The notes: a model not told the origin generated them from the sequence alone. A stretch of 5,418 nucleotides of DNA from Acidobacteriota bacterium (GCA_021801945.1 JAKABE010000253.1:1-5418), one strand, 5' to 3'; shown: positions 1 through 5,418, counted from the first letter of the stretch. Program-made: numbers and translations.

Positions 1-1258
1 AGCTCGATGGATCGATATCGACCGGCGTTCCTACCGGGAAGCAACCGGCGACGGCAGGCTGGGCGGGCGTGCTACCGGAGGCGGGCACGGCTGGCATGTC
101 CGTCCAAGCCGGATAATTCGTTCCCGGACCGCACATTTGCCCTGCATGTGCCGATCCCGGCCCGGCCTTAATGTCAAATGGAAGCAGTTTAGCGGCGAGT
201 CCGGTCGTGCCATCTGTGCCGATGCCATTTACCGCAGTGGCGATATTGTTTTCATCGCTGAAATCCCCACCCGGTGCGGTGCTGCTTGGCAGGATGCCAT
301 TCTGGAAGACAGGCGTCTGCTGGGTCGAGCCGGTGCTGTTGCGGAAGCCCTGATAGGCCAGGAAGAAGAAGAACTTGTTCTTGAGGACGGGGCCGCCCAG
401 CGTGGCACCGTAGAGATTCTGGTGGAACGGCGGCCGCAAGTGCGAGAAGTAGTTTCCGTTGTTCAGGAACGTGTCGCGGTAATACTCAAACGCGCTGCCG
501 TGAAGCTGATTGGTGCCCGACTTCAAGACCTGGTTCACCACTGAACCGCTGTTGCGCGCAAATTGCGGATTCATGGTGCTGGTGACGATGTTCTCTTCCG
601 CGATGGCGTCGGGGTTGATGCTCAACTGTTCACTTTGCAGCGTAGGATCGTTGTTGTCGATGCCATTCACAATGAAGGAGTTGTTCGTGGTCTGGCTGCC
701 ATTGGCAGCGTAGGAGCCAAAGCGATCGGACGACTCGACGACGCCGGGCTGGAGCCTTTCCAGCGCGGAGGCGTCGCGGTTCATGAGGGGAATATTCTCC
801 ATTTGCGACGCCGGAACGATCAACTGCAATTGCGTGTTGGCCGTTTCGACTTGCACTTCCGAGGCGGTTACTGTCACCGTCTGTGAGGTGGTGCCTACCC
901 GCATCTTGGCATTGATTTCCAGGTTGGCGTTGACGGTCAACTTAATGCCTGTGGCCACAAAGTTCTGGAAGCCTGGCGACGTGACGGTCACGCTATAGGG
1001 CCCGCCAATCTGCAACGACGGGAAGAGGTAATACCCGGTCTGGTTCGTTGTCGCGGTGGTGGAGATGCCCGTGGCCGAGTTCAACGCCGTGACGGTGGCG
1101 CCCGGCAAGACCGCGCCGGAGGGATCGGTAACGGTGCCGTGAATCGCGGCAGTCGTTATCTGAGCAAGTGCAACAGGGCCCCCAAAGTTGGCCCAAAGCC
1201 CGGCAACCGCCAAGAGGCTGAACGCCAGGGCCATCCTCTGCAACCGGAAAAATCGCAT
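1..1258 (-). CDS. TonB-dependent receptor with N-terminal carboxypeptidase-regulatory-like domain (partial, 3' end beyond left edge)
   Basis: Outer-membrane receptor expected to import a ligand using TonB energy; the ligand cannot be told. Reading leftward from an ATG at 1258-1256, the frame stays open for 419 codons to the window edge. Residues 1-32 form a signal peptide (basic MRFFRLQR start, hydrophobic stretch, likely cleavage after VALA-32). Residues ~38-120 are a CarboxypepD_reg-like beta-sandwich with the typical GTVTDPSGAVLPGATV run (41-56) and a GYY..PSL..G.Y.VTV..PGF pattern. A plug domain follows (~140-255) with IPLMNRD in place of the usual LPLNGR, then FIVNGIDNND and NQVLKSGTNQLHGSAFEYYR. 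From ~285 (NLYGATLGGPV, NKFFFFLAYQGFR) the barrel begins. Family members are roughly 1000-1200 residues, so about two thirds is missing. The start is fixed by AGGAGG six bases upstream. Family is certain within Oar-like receptors; substrate unknown. Confidence 0.93.
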   Translation of the reverse strand, partial: MRFFRLQRMALAFSLLAVAGLWANFGGPVALAQITTAAIHGTVTDPSGAVLPGATVTALNSATGISTTATTNQTGYYLFPSLQIGGPYSVTVTSPGFQNFVATGIKLTVNANLEINAKMRVGTTSQTVTVTASEVQVETANTQLQLIVPASQMENIPLMNRDASALERLQPGVVESSDRFGSYAANGSQTTNNSFIVNGIDNNDPTLQSEQLSINPDAIAEENIVTSTMNPQFARNSGSVVNQVLKSGTNQLHGSAFEYYRDTFLNNGNYFSHLRPPFHQNLYGATLGGPVLKNKFFFFLAYQGFRNSTGSTQQTPVFQNGILPSSTAPGGDFSDENNIATAVNGIGTDGTTGLAAKLLPFDIKAGPGSAHAGQMCGPGTNYPAWTDMPAVPASGSTPAQPAVAGCFPVGTPVDIDPSS

Positions 1259-1263
1259 TGAAA

Positions 1264-1270
1264 TCCTCCT
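1264..1270 (-). promoter_or_regulatory. Shine-Dalgarno of the TonB-dependent receptor
   Basis: Read on the minus strand this is AGGAGGA, with the AGGAGG core ending six bases before the ATG at 1258. It is a near-perfect ribosome-binding site and decides the receptor start. Confidence 0.85.
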
Positions 1271-1620
1271 GAAGCTCTTGGGACCTTAGGCCTAGCCACC
1301 GGCAACCCTTCGATCCCCTTGTTGTTTTTCGGCGTCCGGCCGGTCCGCCGCTCGGAATCAGAATTAGTCAGGCACTCATATGATCAGAACGGAATCAATA
1401 AGATAAATGAATACCACTTTGTGCCTATCGGACAGGACCTCCTCCGGAGGCATTGATCCCCGGCGGAAATCGTCCCATCAAGGTCGAAGAAACAACTTGG
1501 CCCGAATATTGATCTGACAAGATGCATGACGGTTGCCAATCGCAATCGGCCCGGCCTATAAGGGATTTTGTGCTGATATACAACGACTTAGCCGCATGCT
1601 CATGTGGTTGGCCCGAGTGC

Positions 1621-1670
1621 TCTTTTATGAATTTTTGTAGAATTAAATAAAACTATTCCAAAAATAGCAA
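1621..1670 (+). promoter_or_regulatory. AT-rich island, probable promoter region of the rlmH cluster
   Basis: Only 9 of these 50 bases are G or C, in sharp contrast to the GC-rich surroundings. It lies about 100 bases upstream of the rlmH ATG. Possible weak hexamers are TTTATG (1624-1629) with TAAAAC (1648-1653) at 18-bp spacing; neither is close to consensus, so only the base composition and location support the call. It could equally contribute an upstream element for the leftward receptor. Confidence 0.35.
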
Positions 1671-1768
1671 ACTGCTCTGGATTTGGTCAGGGAGACGCTT
1701 TGTCCGCGGTCTGGAAGTCTACGCAGTCGCAGGCCCGCACGGGAGGCAGCTACGGTATCCTCGTGAGG

Positions 1769-2218
1769 ATGCAGATTACCCTTGCTCACGTTGGTCCCCG
1801 TCCCACGGCCCGAGACGGGTACGAAGCCCTCATCGAGACGTATCTTCAACGCAGCGCGCCATTTGCGCGCTGCAACACGGAGGGTTTTCGCAACGAGGAG
1901 GCCTTGCTGGCCTGGCTCAGCCGGCAGGGGGGCCGCACTGCGCCCGTTAGAGTGTTTCTGGATAGCCGTGGCCGCCAGCTGACCTCCGAGGCCCTGGCCG
2001 CGTGGCTGGGCACCCGCCGCGACCAGGGCGCGCAGCACATCGTTTTCGCGGCCGGCCCAGCCGACGGCTGGTCTGACGAGGCGCGCGCGCAGGCCGACTT
2101 GCTCCTCTCGCTCGGCCCCATGACTTTGGCCCACTCGCTAGCCCGCCTGGTGATGGCCGAACAGATCTACCGGGCATTTACAATTCTCACGGGCCATCCG
2201 TACCACGCGGGCCACTGA
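1769..2218 (+). CDS. rlmH: 23S rRNA (pseudouridine(1915)-N(3))-methyltransferase RlmH
   Basis: SPOUT-class methyltransferase that uses S-adenosylmethionine to methylate N3 of the pseudouridine at position 1915 in helix 69 of 23S rRNA, on assembled 70S ribosomes; it works as a dimer in the cytoplasm. The 149-residue product matches the family (about 155) throughout: beta-strand start MQITLAHVG, FLDSRGRQLTSEALA (63-77), IVFAAGPADGWSD (91-103) at the SAM-binding knot, and the signature SLGPMTLAHSLARLVMAEQIYRA (114-136) with terminal HPYH (143-146). Two positions are unusual: the glycine-rich loop reads AGPADG rather than IGGADG-like, and the C-terminus is HAGH rather than HR. The ATG at 1769 was chosen because MQITL aligns with the family N-terminus; its ribosome site is poor. 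An in-frame TTG at 1700 has AGGGAG at 1689-1694 but would add 23 residues without family counterpart. It is the first gene of the rightward cluster. Confidence 0.92.
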   Translation: MQITLAHVGPRPTARDGYEALIETYLQRSAPFARCNTEGFRNEEALLAWLSRQGGRTAPVRVFLDSRGRQLTSEALAAWLGTRRDQGAQHIVFAAGPADGWSDEARAQADLLLSLGPMTLAHSLARLVMAEQIYRAFTILTGHPYHAGH

Positions 2219-2253
2219 GCCACATCGAACCGTTGTTGAGCGAGCACCGAATT

Positions 2254-2790
2254 ATGACCGCCTCCCGCCAAGGACTGATCCTGATCAACACCGGCCCCGG
2301 CAAGGGCAAGACCACCGCAGCACTGGGTACCGCCCTGCGAGCCGTGGGCAACGGGATGAGGGTACTGATACTCCAGTTCCTCAAGGGCTCATGGCACTAC
2401 GGTGAGCTGGATGCCGCCCTGACCCTCGGTCCCAACTTCGTGCTCAAGCAGATGGGCCGCGGCTTTGTGAAGATCGGCGGCGCCGAGCCCGACCCCGAGG
2501 ATGTCCGCCTGGTTCAGGCTGCCTGGGACGAAGCCCGCGAGGCCATCTATTCGGGCCAGTGGGACATGGTCGTACTCGACGAGATCAACTATGCCATCAG
2601 TTACAAGATGCTGGATGCCGCCGCCGTCGCCGAGGTTCTCAAAACCAAGCCGGAGATGGTGCACGTGATCCTGACGGGCCGGAACGCCCACCCTCTGCTG
2701 GTTGAGCTCGCCGACACCGTGACCGAGATGCGCGAGGTGAAACACGCCTACCAGAAAGGCATCCTTGCCCAGCGCGGCATAGAATATTGA
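2254..2790 (+). CDS. cobO: Cob(I)yrinic acid a,c-diamide / cob(I)alamin adenosyltransferase (BtuR/CobA/CobO family)
   Basis: ATP:corrinoid adenosyltransferase: transfers the 5'-deoxyadenosyl group of ATP to Co(I) of a corrinoid, making the coenzyme B12 form during de novo synthesis or salvage; cytoplasmic. The 178-residue product is full length. It has a P-loop GPGKGKTT (14-21) directly after the first strand, followed by AALGTALRAVGNG; QFLKGSW..GE (41-51); VVLDEINY (106-113), the Walker-B-like segment; LTGRNAHPLLVELADTV (140-156); and the family ending VKHAYQKGILAQRGIEY. These blocks match enteric BtuR/CobA nearly in register. The ATG at 2254 is chosen because TASRQGLILINTGPGKGK gives the usual short lead; upstream TTGs at 2233 and 2236 are alternatives. 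The ribosome site is weak. It begins 35 bases after rlmH. No other cobalamin genes are visible, so biosynthesis cannot be separated from salvage. Confidence 0.94.
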   Translation: MTASRQGLILINTGPGKGKTTAALGTALRAVGNGMRVLILQFLKGSWHYGELDAALTLGPNFVLKQMGRGFVKIGGAEPDPEDVRLVQAAWDEAREAIYSGQWDMVVLDEINYAISYKMLDAAAVAEVLKTKPEMVHVILTGRNAHPLLVELADTVTEMREVKHAYQKGILAQRGIEY

Positions 2791-2855
2791 GTCAGAGCTG
2801 CGCCAGCTGTTTCTGCACAGCCGGCAGGCGTGCCCGTTGACTTCCAAGCCCATGC

Positions 2856-2860
2856 AGGAG
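2856..2860 (+). promoter_or_regulatory. Shine-Dalgarno supporting a GTG start for the cupin gene
   Basis: AGGAG lies exactly six bases before GTG at 2867-2869. The alternative in-frame starts (TTG 2837 and ATG 2852) have no comparable site; TTG 2837 has only a weak AGG at 2826-2828. Confidence 0.6.
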
Positions 2861-2866
2861 CGCACA

Positions 2867-3229
2867 GTGCCGTCCGCTACCCAATATCGGTGGGCCGACA
2901 TCGTACCCGAGACGATGAACCCTCTTGTCACGCGCCAGTACCTGACCGGCGCCAACACCATGCTGGCGCGCCTCGTGCTCAAGAAAGGCGCGCATGTGCC
3001 CATTCATCACCACCTTCACGAGCAAATCAGCCAGGTTGTCGAGGGTGCGCTCAACTTCCGTATCGACGGCAGGGAGATTCTTGTGCGCGCCGGCGAGATT
3101 CTTTGCATCCCGCCACATCTGCCCCACGAGGTGATCGCCCTGGAGGATTCCGTGGCCCTGGACATCTTCAACCCACCGCGCCAGGACTGGATCGACGGCG
3201 ACGACGCCTACCTGCGCGGTCCCAAGTAG
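2867..3229 (+). CDS. Small single-domain cupin protein, KdgF-like
   Basis: A 120-residue single beta-barrel cupin, probably metal dependent and cytoplasmic; the reaction is unknown. Motif 1 is G41-x5-HHH (47-49)-LHE-Q53-x6-G60; H47, H49 and Q53 would be metal ligands, with glutamine at the place of the usual glutamate. Motif 2 is G76-x5-P82-x4-H87, giving the fourth ligand. This H/H/Q/H pattern and the C-terminal LDIFNPPRQDW (98-108) resemble the KdgF group, whose characterised members convert unsaturated uronates to the linear keto form; but no pectin, alginate or uronate genes are nearby, so that function is not assigned. The GTG start is chosen for its AGGAG. An ATG at 2852 or TTG at 2837 would add 5 or 10 residues. 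The gene starts 76 bases after cobO and ends 80 before accD. Confidence 0.85.
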   Translation: MPSATQYRWADIVPETMNPLVTRQYLTGANTMLARLVLKKGAHVPIHHHLHEQISQVVEGALNFRIDGREILVRAGEILCIPPHLPHEVIALEDSVALDIFNPPRQDWIDGDDAYLRGPK

Positions 3230-3256
3230 GTTTCAGAGGTCAGGTTTCAAGGGGCA
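3229..3256 (+). repeat. Degenerate heptamer tandem repeat (four units) after the cupin stop
   Basis: Four consecutive 7-base units all ending in CA: GGTTTCA (3229-3235), GAGGTCA (3236-3242), GGTTTCA (3243-3249) and AGGGGCA (3250-3256). Units 1 and 3 are identical, so it also reads as a 14-base tandem duplication. The array begins at the last base of the cupin TAG stop codon. Confidence 0.55.
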
Positions 3257-3280
3257 GGCCGCCTCCCGACCCCTGTCCCC
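3251..3280 (+). other. GC-rich hairpin in the cupin-accD gap
   Basis: GGGGCAGG (3251-3258) pairs with CCTGTCCCC (3272-3280), eight base pairs with one bulged T at 3276 and a 13-base loop. It follows directly on the heptamer repeat and lies 29 bases before the accD ATG. There is no T-run after it, so it is not a standard intrinsic terminator; it might alter readthrough or accD translation. Confidence 0.4.
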
Positions 3281-3293
3281 GCTCACAATCCTT

Positions 3294-3299
3294 TACAAT
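3294..3299 (+). promoter_or_regulatory. Possible -10 hexamer just upstream of accD
   Basis: TACAAT differs from TATAAT by one base and sits 10 bases before ATG 3310, so a transcript from it would have almost no leader. No good -35 is present at 16-18 bases upstream (that stretch is C-rich), so the site is weakly supported. Confidence 0.2.
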
Positions 3300-3309
3300 G
3301 GGCAACGGA

Positions 3310-4179
3310 ATGTCCTGGTTCAAACGCGAGAACGCCGAGCAACCCGCCTCCGAGGGGCCTGTCACTCCAGACGCGAGCAGGACCGTGCGTACCGAGGGGC
3401 TGTGGATCAAGTGTCTCGGCTGCCGCCAGATCATCTGGAAGGCCGATCTGGAAGCTAATCTGAACGTCTGCCCGAAGTGCCAGCATCACTTCAAGATCAG
3501 CGCTCGCCGGCGCATCGAACTCCTGCTCGAACCTGGCTACGAGTTGGTGGACACTGGGCTCCGCTCTACTGATCCGCTGAACTTCACAGACGTCAAGCCC
3601 TACAAGGAGCGTCTCCGCAGGGCCCGACAAGAGACCGGCCTGGACGACGCCATTCTCAACGCGGCCGGCCGTCTCGGTCCTCACGCCGTGGTTTTGAGCG
3701 CCATGGAATACGGCTTCATTGGCGGGTCGATGGGCGCTGTTGTGGGCGAAACCATCGCCCGCGCCGTGGACCGCGCCCGCGTGGCGCGCGTTCCGCTAAT
3801 CGTGGTGGCGGCCTCCGGCGGTGCGCGCATGATGGAGGGCGTGGTCAGCCTGATGCAGATGGCCAAGATCTCCAGCGCCCTTGCCCAGATCGACGATGCC
3901 CGCGTCCCCTACATCTGTATCCTTACCGATCCCACAACCGGCGGCGTTACAGCCAGCTTTGCGATGCTCGGCGATCTGAACATCGCCGAACCGGGTGCCC
4001 TGATTGGCTTTGCCGGGCCTCGCGTTATCGAACAGACCATCCGCCAGAAGCTCCCCGAGGGCTTCCAGCGATCCGAGTTTTTGCTCGAAAAGGGCTTTCT
4101 CGATGCCGTTGTTCACCGCAAGGACCTGAAGTCATACTTGATCCGCGCGATTGACTTCCTTCAACCGCCCGCTGCCTGA
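3310..4179 (+). CDS. accD: Acetyl-CoA carboxylase carboxyltransferase subunit beta
   Basis: Beta subunit of the carboxyltransferase half of bacterial acetyl-CoA carboxylase; with AccA it moves the carboxyl group from biotin on AccB to acetyl-CoA, giving malonyl-CoA for fatty-acid synthesis in the cytoplasm. The 289-residue protein is complete: a zinc ribbon with C35, C38, C54 and C57 (CLGC...CPKC), then the crotonase-like domain with GGSMG (138-142), SGGARMMEG (169-177), DPTTGGVTASFAMLGDLNIAEP (207-228) and GFAGPRVIEQT (233-243), ending near GFQRSEFLLEKG. These match Escherichia coli AccD almost word for word. ATG 3310 is chosen because MSWFKR equals the conserved family start; ATG 3298 would add MGNG. 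Neither has a strong ribosome site. The frame is open for 480 bases further upstream through the cupin gene but is not homologous there. accA, accB and accC are not in the window. Confidence 0.97.
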   Translation: MSWFKRENAEQPASEGPVTPDASRTVRTEGLWIKCLGCRQIIWKADLEANLNVCPKCQHHFKISARRRIELLLEPGYELVDTGLRSTDPLNFTDVKPYKERLRRARQETGLDDAILNAAGRLGPHAVVLSAMEYGFIGGSMGAVVGETIARAVDRARVARVPLIVVAASGGARMMEGVVSLMQMAKISSALAQIDDARVPYICILTDPTTGGVTASFAMLGDLNIAEPGALIGFAGPRVIEQTIRQKLPEGFQRSEFLLEKGFLDAVVHRKDLKSYLIRAIDFLQPPAA

Positions 4180-4443
4180 TCTGCCAGCACGTGAGCCAGT
4201 CAGTGGGTGCTCCCAGTGCAAGCCCGCCGGACGCCTGCTGTGCCCAGTTCGTAGACCCTGCACAAGGAGAGGAAATGCTGATGGATGGCCGGACCGGGCC
4301 ATGCGAAACAACGAAAGTCACACCCGCAGGTTGTTCGGCTTTGCCTCAGGAGGATAGCCGTTGATCGCTCTGCCGCCCTTTCTCTTGCCGCTGCGCACCG
4401 TCGTTGCTGTCCTCTGACTTCCCCCAAAGCCGTGTGCTTGATT
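4180..4443. other. Convergent intergenic region between accD and the NRAMP gene, with two mini-ORFs and two hairpins
   Basis: 264 bases without an established gene. On the plus strand AAGGAGAGG (4264-4272) precedes an ATG at 4275 that opens a 29-codon frame ending TGA 4362-4364. AGGAGG (4348-4353) lies seven bases before a TTG at 4361 that opens an 18-codon hydrophobic frame ending TGA 4415-4417; the TTG and the first TGA overlap as TTGA. Two hairpins lie inside the first frame: ATGGCC/GGCCAT (4285-4290 with 4297-4302) and CGAAACAAC/GTTGTTCG (4304-4312 with 4330-4337, one bulged A). No T-run follows either, so no intrinsic terminator is called for accD or the facing gene. Neither frame resembles a protein I know; they could be chance. 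Confidence 0.4.
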
Positions 4444-5418
4444 TCAGTGCCCCGGCCACATTCCCCACAGCATGGCCATGGTCATGCCGATTACCAGAAT
4501 GCTGGTTCCCCACGCCACCCAGTTCCAGAGCCGCGAGTTCTTGTGCTCGCCCATGAGGTCGGTGCGGTTGATCAAGAGCAGCATGAGGATGATCACCACC
4601 GGCAGCAGAACGCCGTTGAGGACCTGCGAGAGAATGGCTACGTTGACCAGTTGCGAGTCCGGAAGCACCAGCACCGTCGCCGCGCCGCCCACGATCAGCA
4701 GCGTATAGAGCCAGTAGAAGAACGGAGCTTCCTTGAAGCTTTTGTCTACGCCCGATTCCACGCCCAACCCCTCGCAGACGGTGTAGGCGGTGGAGAGCGG
4801 CAGGATCGAGGCCGCGAACAGCGACGCATTGAACAGCCCGAAGGCGAAGAGAATGAAGGCGTAGTCGCCGGCTAGCGGGCGCATGGCTTCGGCGGCGTCC
4901 GCAGCCACCTTGATGGCGCCCATGCCGTGCAGGTAGAGTGTGGCCGCGCAAGCCACCACGATGAACCAGGCGATGAGATCGGTGAAGAAACAGCCGGCCA
5001 CCACATCCAGCCGCGAGGCCGAGTAGTCCTTTACAGGAATGCCTTTTTCCACCACCGACGACTGCAGGTAGAACTGCATCCAGGGCGCGATCGTGGTTCC
5101 CACGACGCCGATAATCATATAGATGTAGGATTTGTCGCTCCACACCGATCTGGCAGGCAGTCGCACGGTGGCCAGCAGCGCCTCATGCCAGTTGGGCCGG
5201 GCCAAGACGCCGGCAAAGATGTAGGCGACATAGACGAGCGAGGCGATGAGGAAGATCTTTTCCGTGCTCTTGTAATCGCCTCGCAGTACGAGCGCCCACA
5301 CCAGCAGGGCGCAAATGGGGACAGAGATGAATTTAGCCAGGTGAAACAGGTGCAAGGAGCCGGCGATGCCGATGAACTCGGTAACCACGTTGGTGTAGTT
5401 GACCACCACCAGCAGGAG
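4444..5418 (-). CDS. NRAMP (SLC11) family divalent metal transporter, partial (5' end beyond right edge)
   Basis: Inner-membrane divalent metal importer of the LeuT fold, normally proton-coupled Mn2+/Fe2+ uptake. The window holds the C-terminal 324 residues; the frame is open at the right edge and the TGA is at 4446-4444. The fragment begins in about helix 3 (NVVTEFIGIAGSL, 9-21) and contains hydrophobic segments matching helices 4-11 (about 29-45, 54-71, 98-120, 140-162, 185-212, 228-250, 256-280 and 292-318), with no extra C-terminal helices. Helix 6 reads GVVGTTIAPWMQFYLQ, so the canonical metal-binding MPH is APW here (residues 111-113 of the fragment). Helix 1 with the DPGN aspartate and asparagine is outside the window. 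The loss of the methionine suggests altered metal preference, so a name such as mntH is not given. The gene faces accD across 264 bases. An in-frame GTG at 5409 is internal to helix 3 and not the true start. Confidence 0.93.
   Translation of the reverse strand, partial: LLLVVVNYTNVVTEFIGIAGSLHLFHLAKFISVPICALLVWALVLRGDYKSTEKIFLIASLVYVAYIFAGVLARPNWHEALLATVRLPARSVWSDKSYIYMIIGVVGTTIAPWMQFYLQSSVVEKGIPVKDYSASRLDVVAGCFFTDLIAWFIVVACAATLYLHGMGAIKVAADAAEAMRPLAGDYAFILFAFGLFNASLFAASILPLSTAYTVCEGLGVESGVDKSFKEAPFFYWLYTLLIVGGAATVLVLPDSQLVNVAILSQVLNGVLLPVVIILMLLLINRTDLMGEHKNSRLWNWVAWGTSILVIGMTMAMLWGMWPGH

Larger units (their letters stand above)
1259..1768. other. Divergent intergenic region between the TonB receptor and rlmH
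   Basis: About 500 bases with no convincing gene. It must hold the promoters of the leftward receptor and the rightward rlmH cluster. Visible elements are a 10-bp perfect palindrome CCTCCGGAGG at 1441-1450, a short direct repeat CGGAATCA at 1353-1360 and 1390-1397 (with ATCAGAA at 1357-1363 and 1383-1389), and a strongly AT-rich island at 1621-1670. I found no sigma-70 -35/-10 pair with good spacing for the receptor on the minus strand, no sigma-54 GG/GC pair, and no recognisable riboswitch such as a cobalamin element. A 47-codon minus-strand frame at 1527-1384 lacks a ribosome-binding site and was not called. Confidence 0.6.

Noticed and set aside
137..886. Plus-strand open frames across the left region
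   Set aside because: They are antisense to the TonB receptor, whose signal peptide, regulatory domain and plug are unmistakable.
1441..1450. Palindrome CCTCCGGAGG
   Set aside because: Only 10 bp without further symmetry; a regulator site cannot be supported from one copy.
1384..1527. 47-codon minus-strand frame upstream of the receptor
   Set aside because: No ribosome-binding site, no recognisable features, and of a length expected by chance.
1259..1768. Cobalamin or other riboswitch ahead of the receptor or rlmH
   Set aside because: I looked because of the nearby cobO and found no B12-box or other known conserved core on either strand by eye.
2796..2821. Two mutually exclusive five-bp hairpins (AGCTG/CAGCT and GCTGT/ACAGC) after cobO
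   Set aside because: The stems are too short and no T-run follows; not enough to call an attenuator or terminator.
2389..3003. 204-codon open frame on the minus strand
   Set aside because: It lies antisense to cobO and the cupin, both of which have clear homology; its translation looks like an antisense shadow.
2830..3309. Open frame continuous with accD that would extend the protein by 160 residues
   Set aside because: It overlaps the whole cupin gene in another frame, is rich in Arg, Pro and His as expected of a shadow in GC-rich DNA, and AccD homology begins only at MSWFKR.
4346..5143. 265-codon open frame on the minus strand
   Set aside because: Same strand as the NRAMP gene but another frame; rich in Arg, His and Gly and without membrane or domain character.

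Overview
The window is a GC-rich piece of bacterial chromosome, most likely from an acidobacterium (Acidobacteriota). The main clue is the left-edge gene: a TonB-dependent receptor of the large carboxypeptidase-regulatory-domain (Oar-like) type that is strongly expanded in that phylum. The lineage is an inference from protein character, not from a marker gene.

Layout: (1) 1-1258, minus strand, the first ~419 codons of the outer-membrane receptor, running off the left edge. (2) 1259-1768, a divergent intergenic region with a strong Shine-Dalgarno for the receptor and a sharply AT-rich island (1621-1670), the best promoter candidate for the rightward genes. (3) 1769-4179, plus strand, four genes in one direction: rlmH (23S rRNA pseudouridine methyltransferase), cobO-type corrinoid adenosyltransferase, a small KdgF-like cupin, and accD (acetyl-CoA carboxylase beta subunit). 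Gaps are about 35, 76 and 80 nt, so they may be co-transcribed, although the cupin-accD gap holds a heptamer repeat, a hairpin and a possible extra -10 element. (4) 4180-4443, a convergent intergenic region with two tiny overlapping reading frames with good ribosome-binding sites and two hairpins. (5) 4444-5418, minus strand, the C-terminal ~324 residues of an SLC11/NRAMP-family metal transporter, running off the right edge.

The central cluster is housekeeping: ribosome maturation, cobalamin activation and fatty-acid synthesis, with a cupin of unknown substrate. The flanking genes both concern uptake (outer-membrane receptor and inner-membrane metal transporter), but nothing in the sequence ties them to the central genes. 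I see no mobile element, CRISPR array, tRNA or rRNA, and no clear novel multi-gene system. The points most worth a second look are the NRAMP protein lacking the canonical metal-binding methionine motif, the tandem mini-ORFs at 4275-4417, and the heptamer-repeat hairpin before accD.
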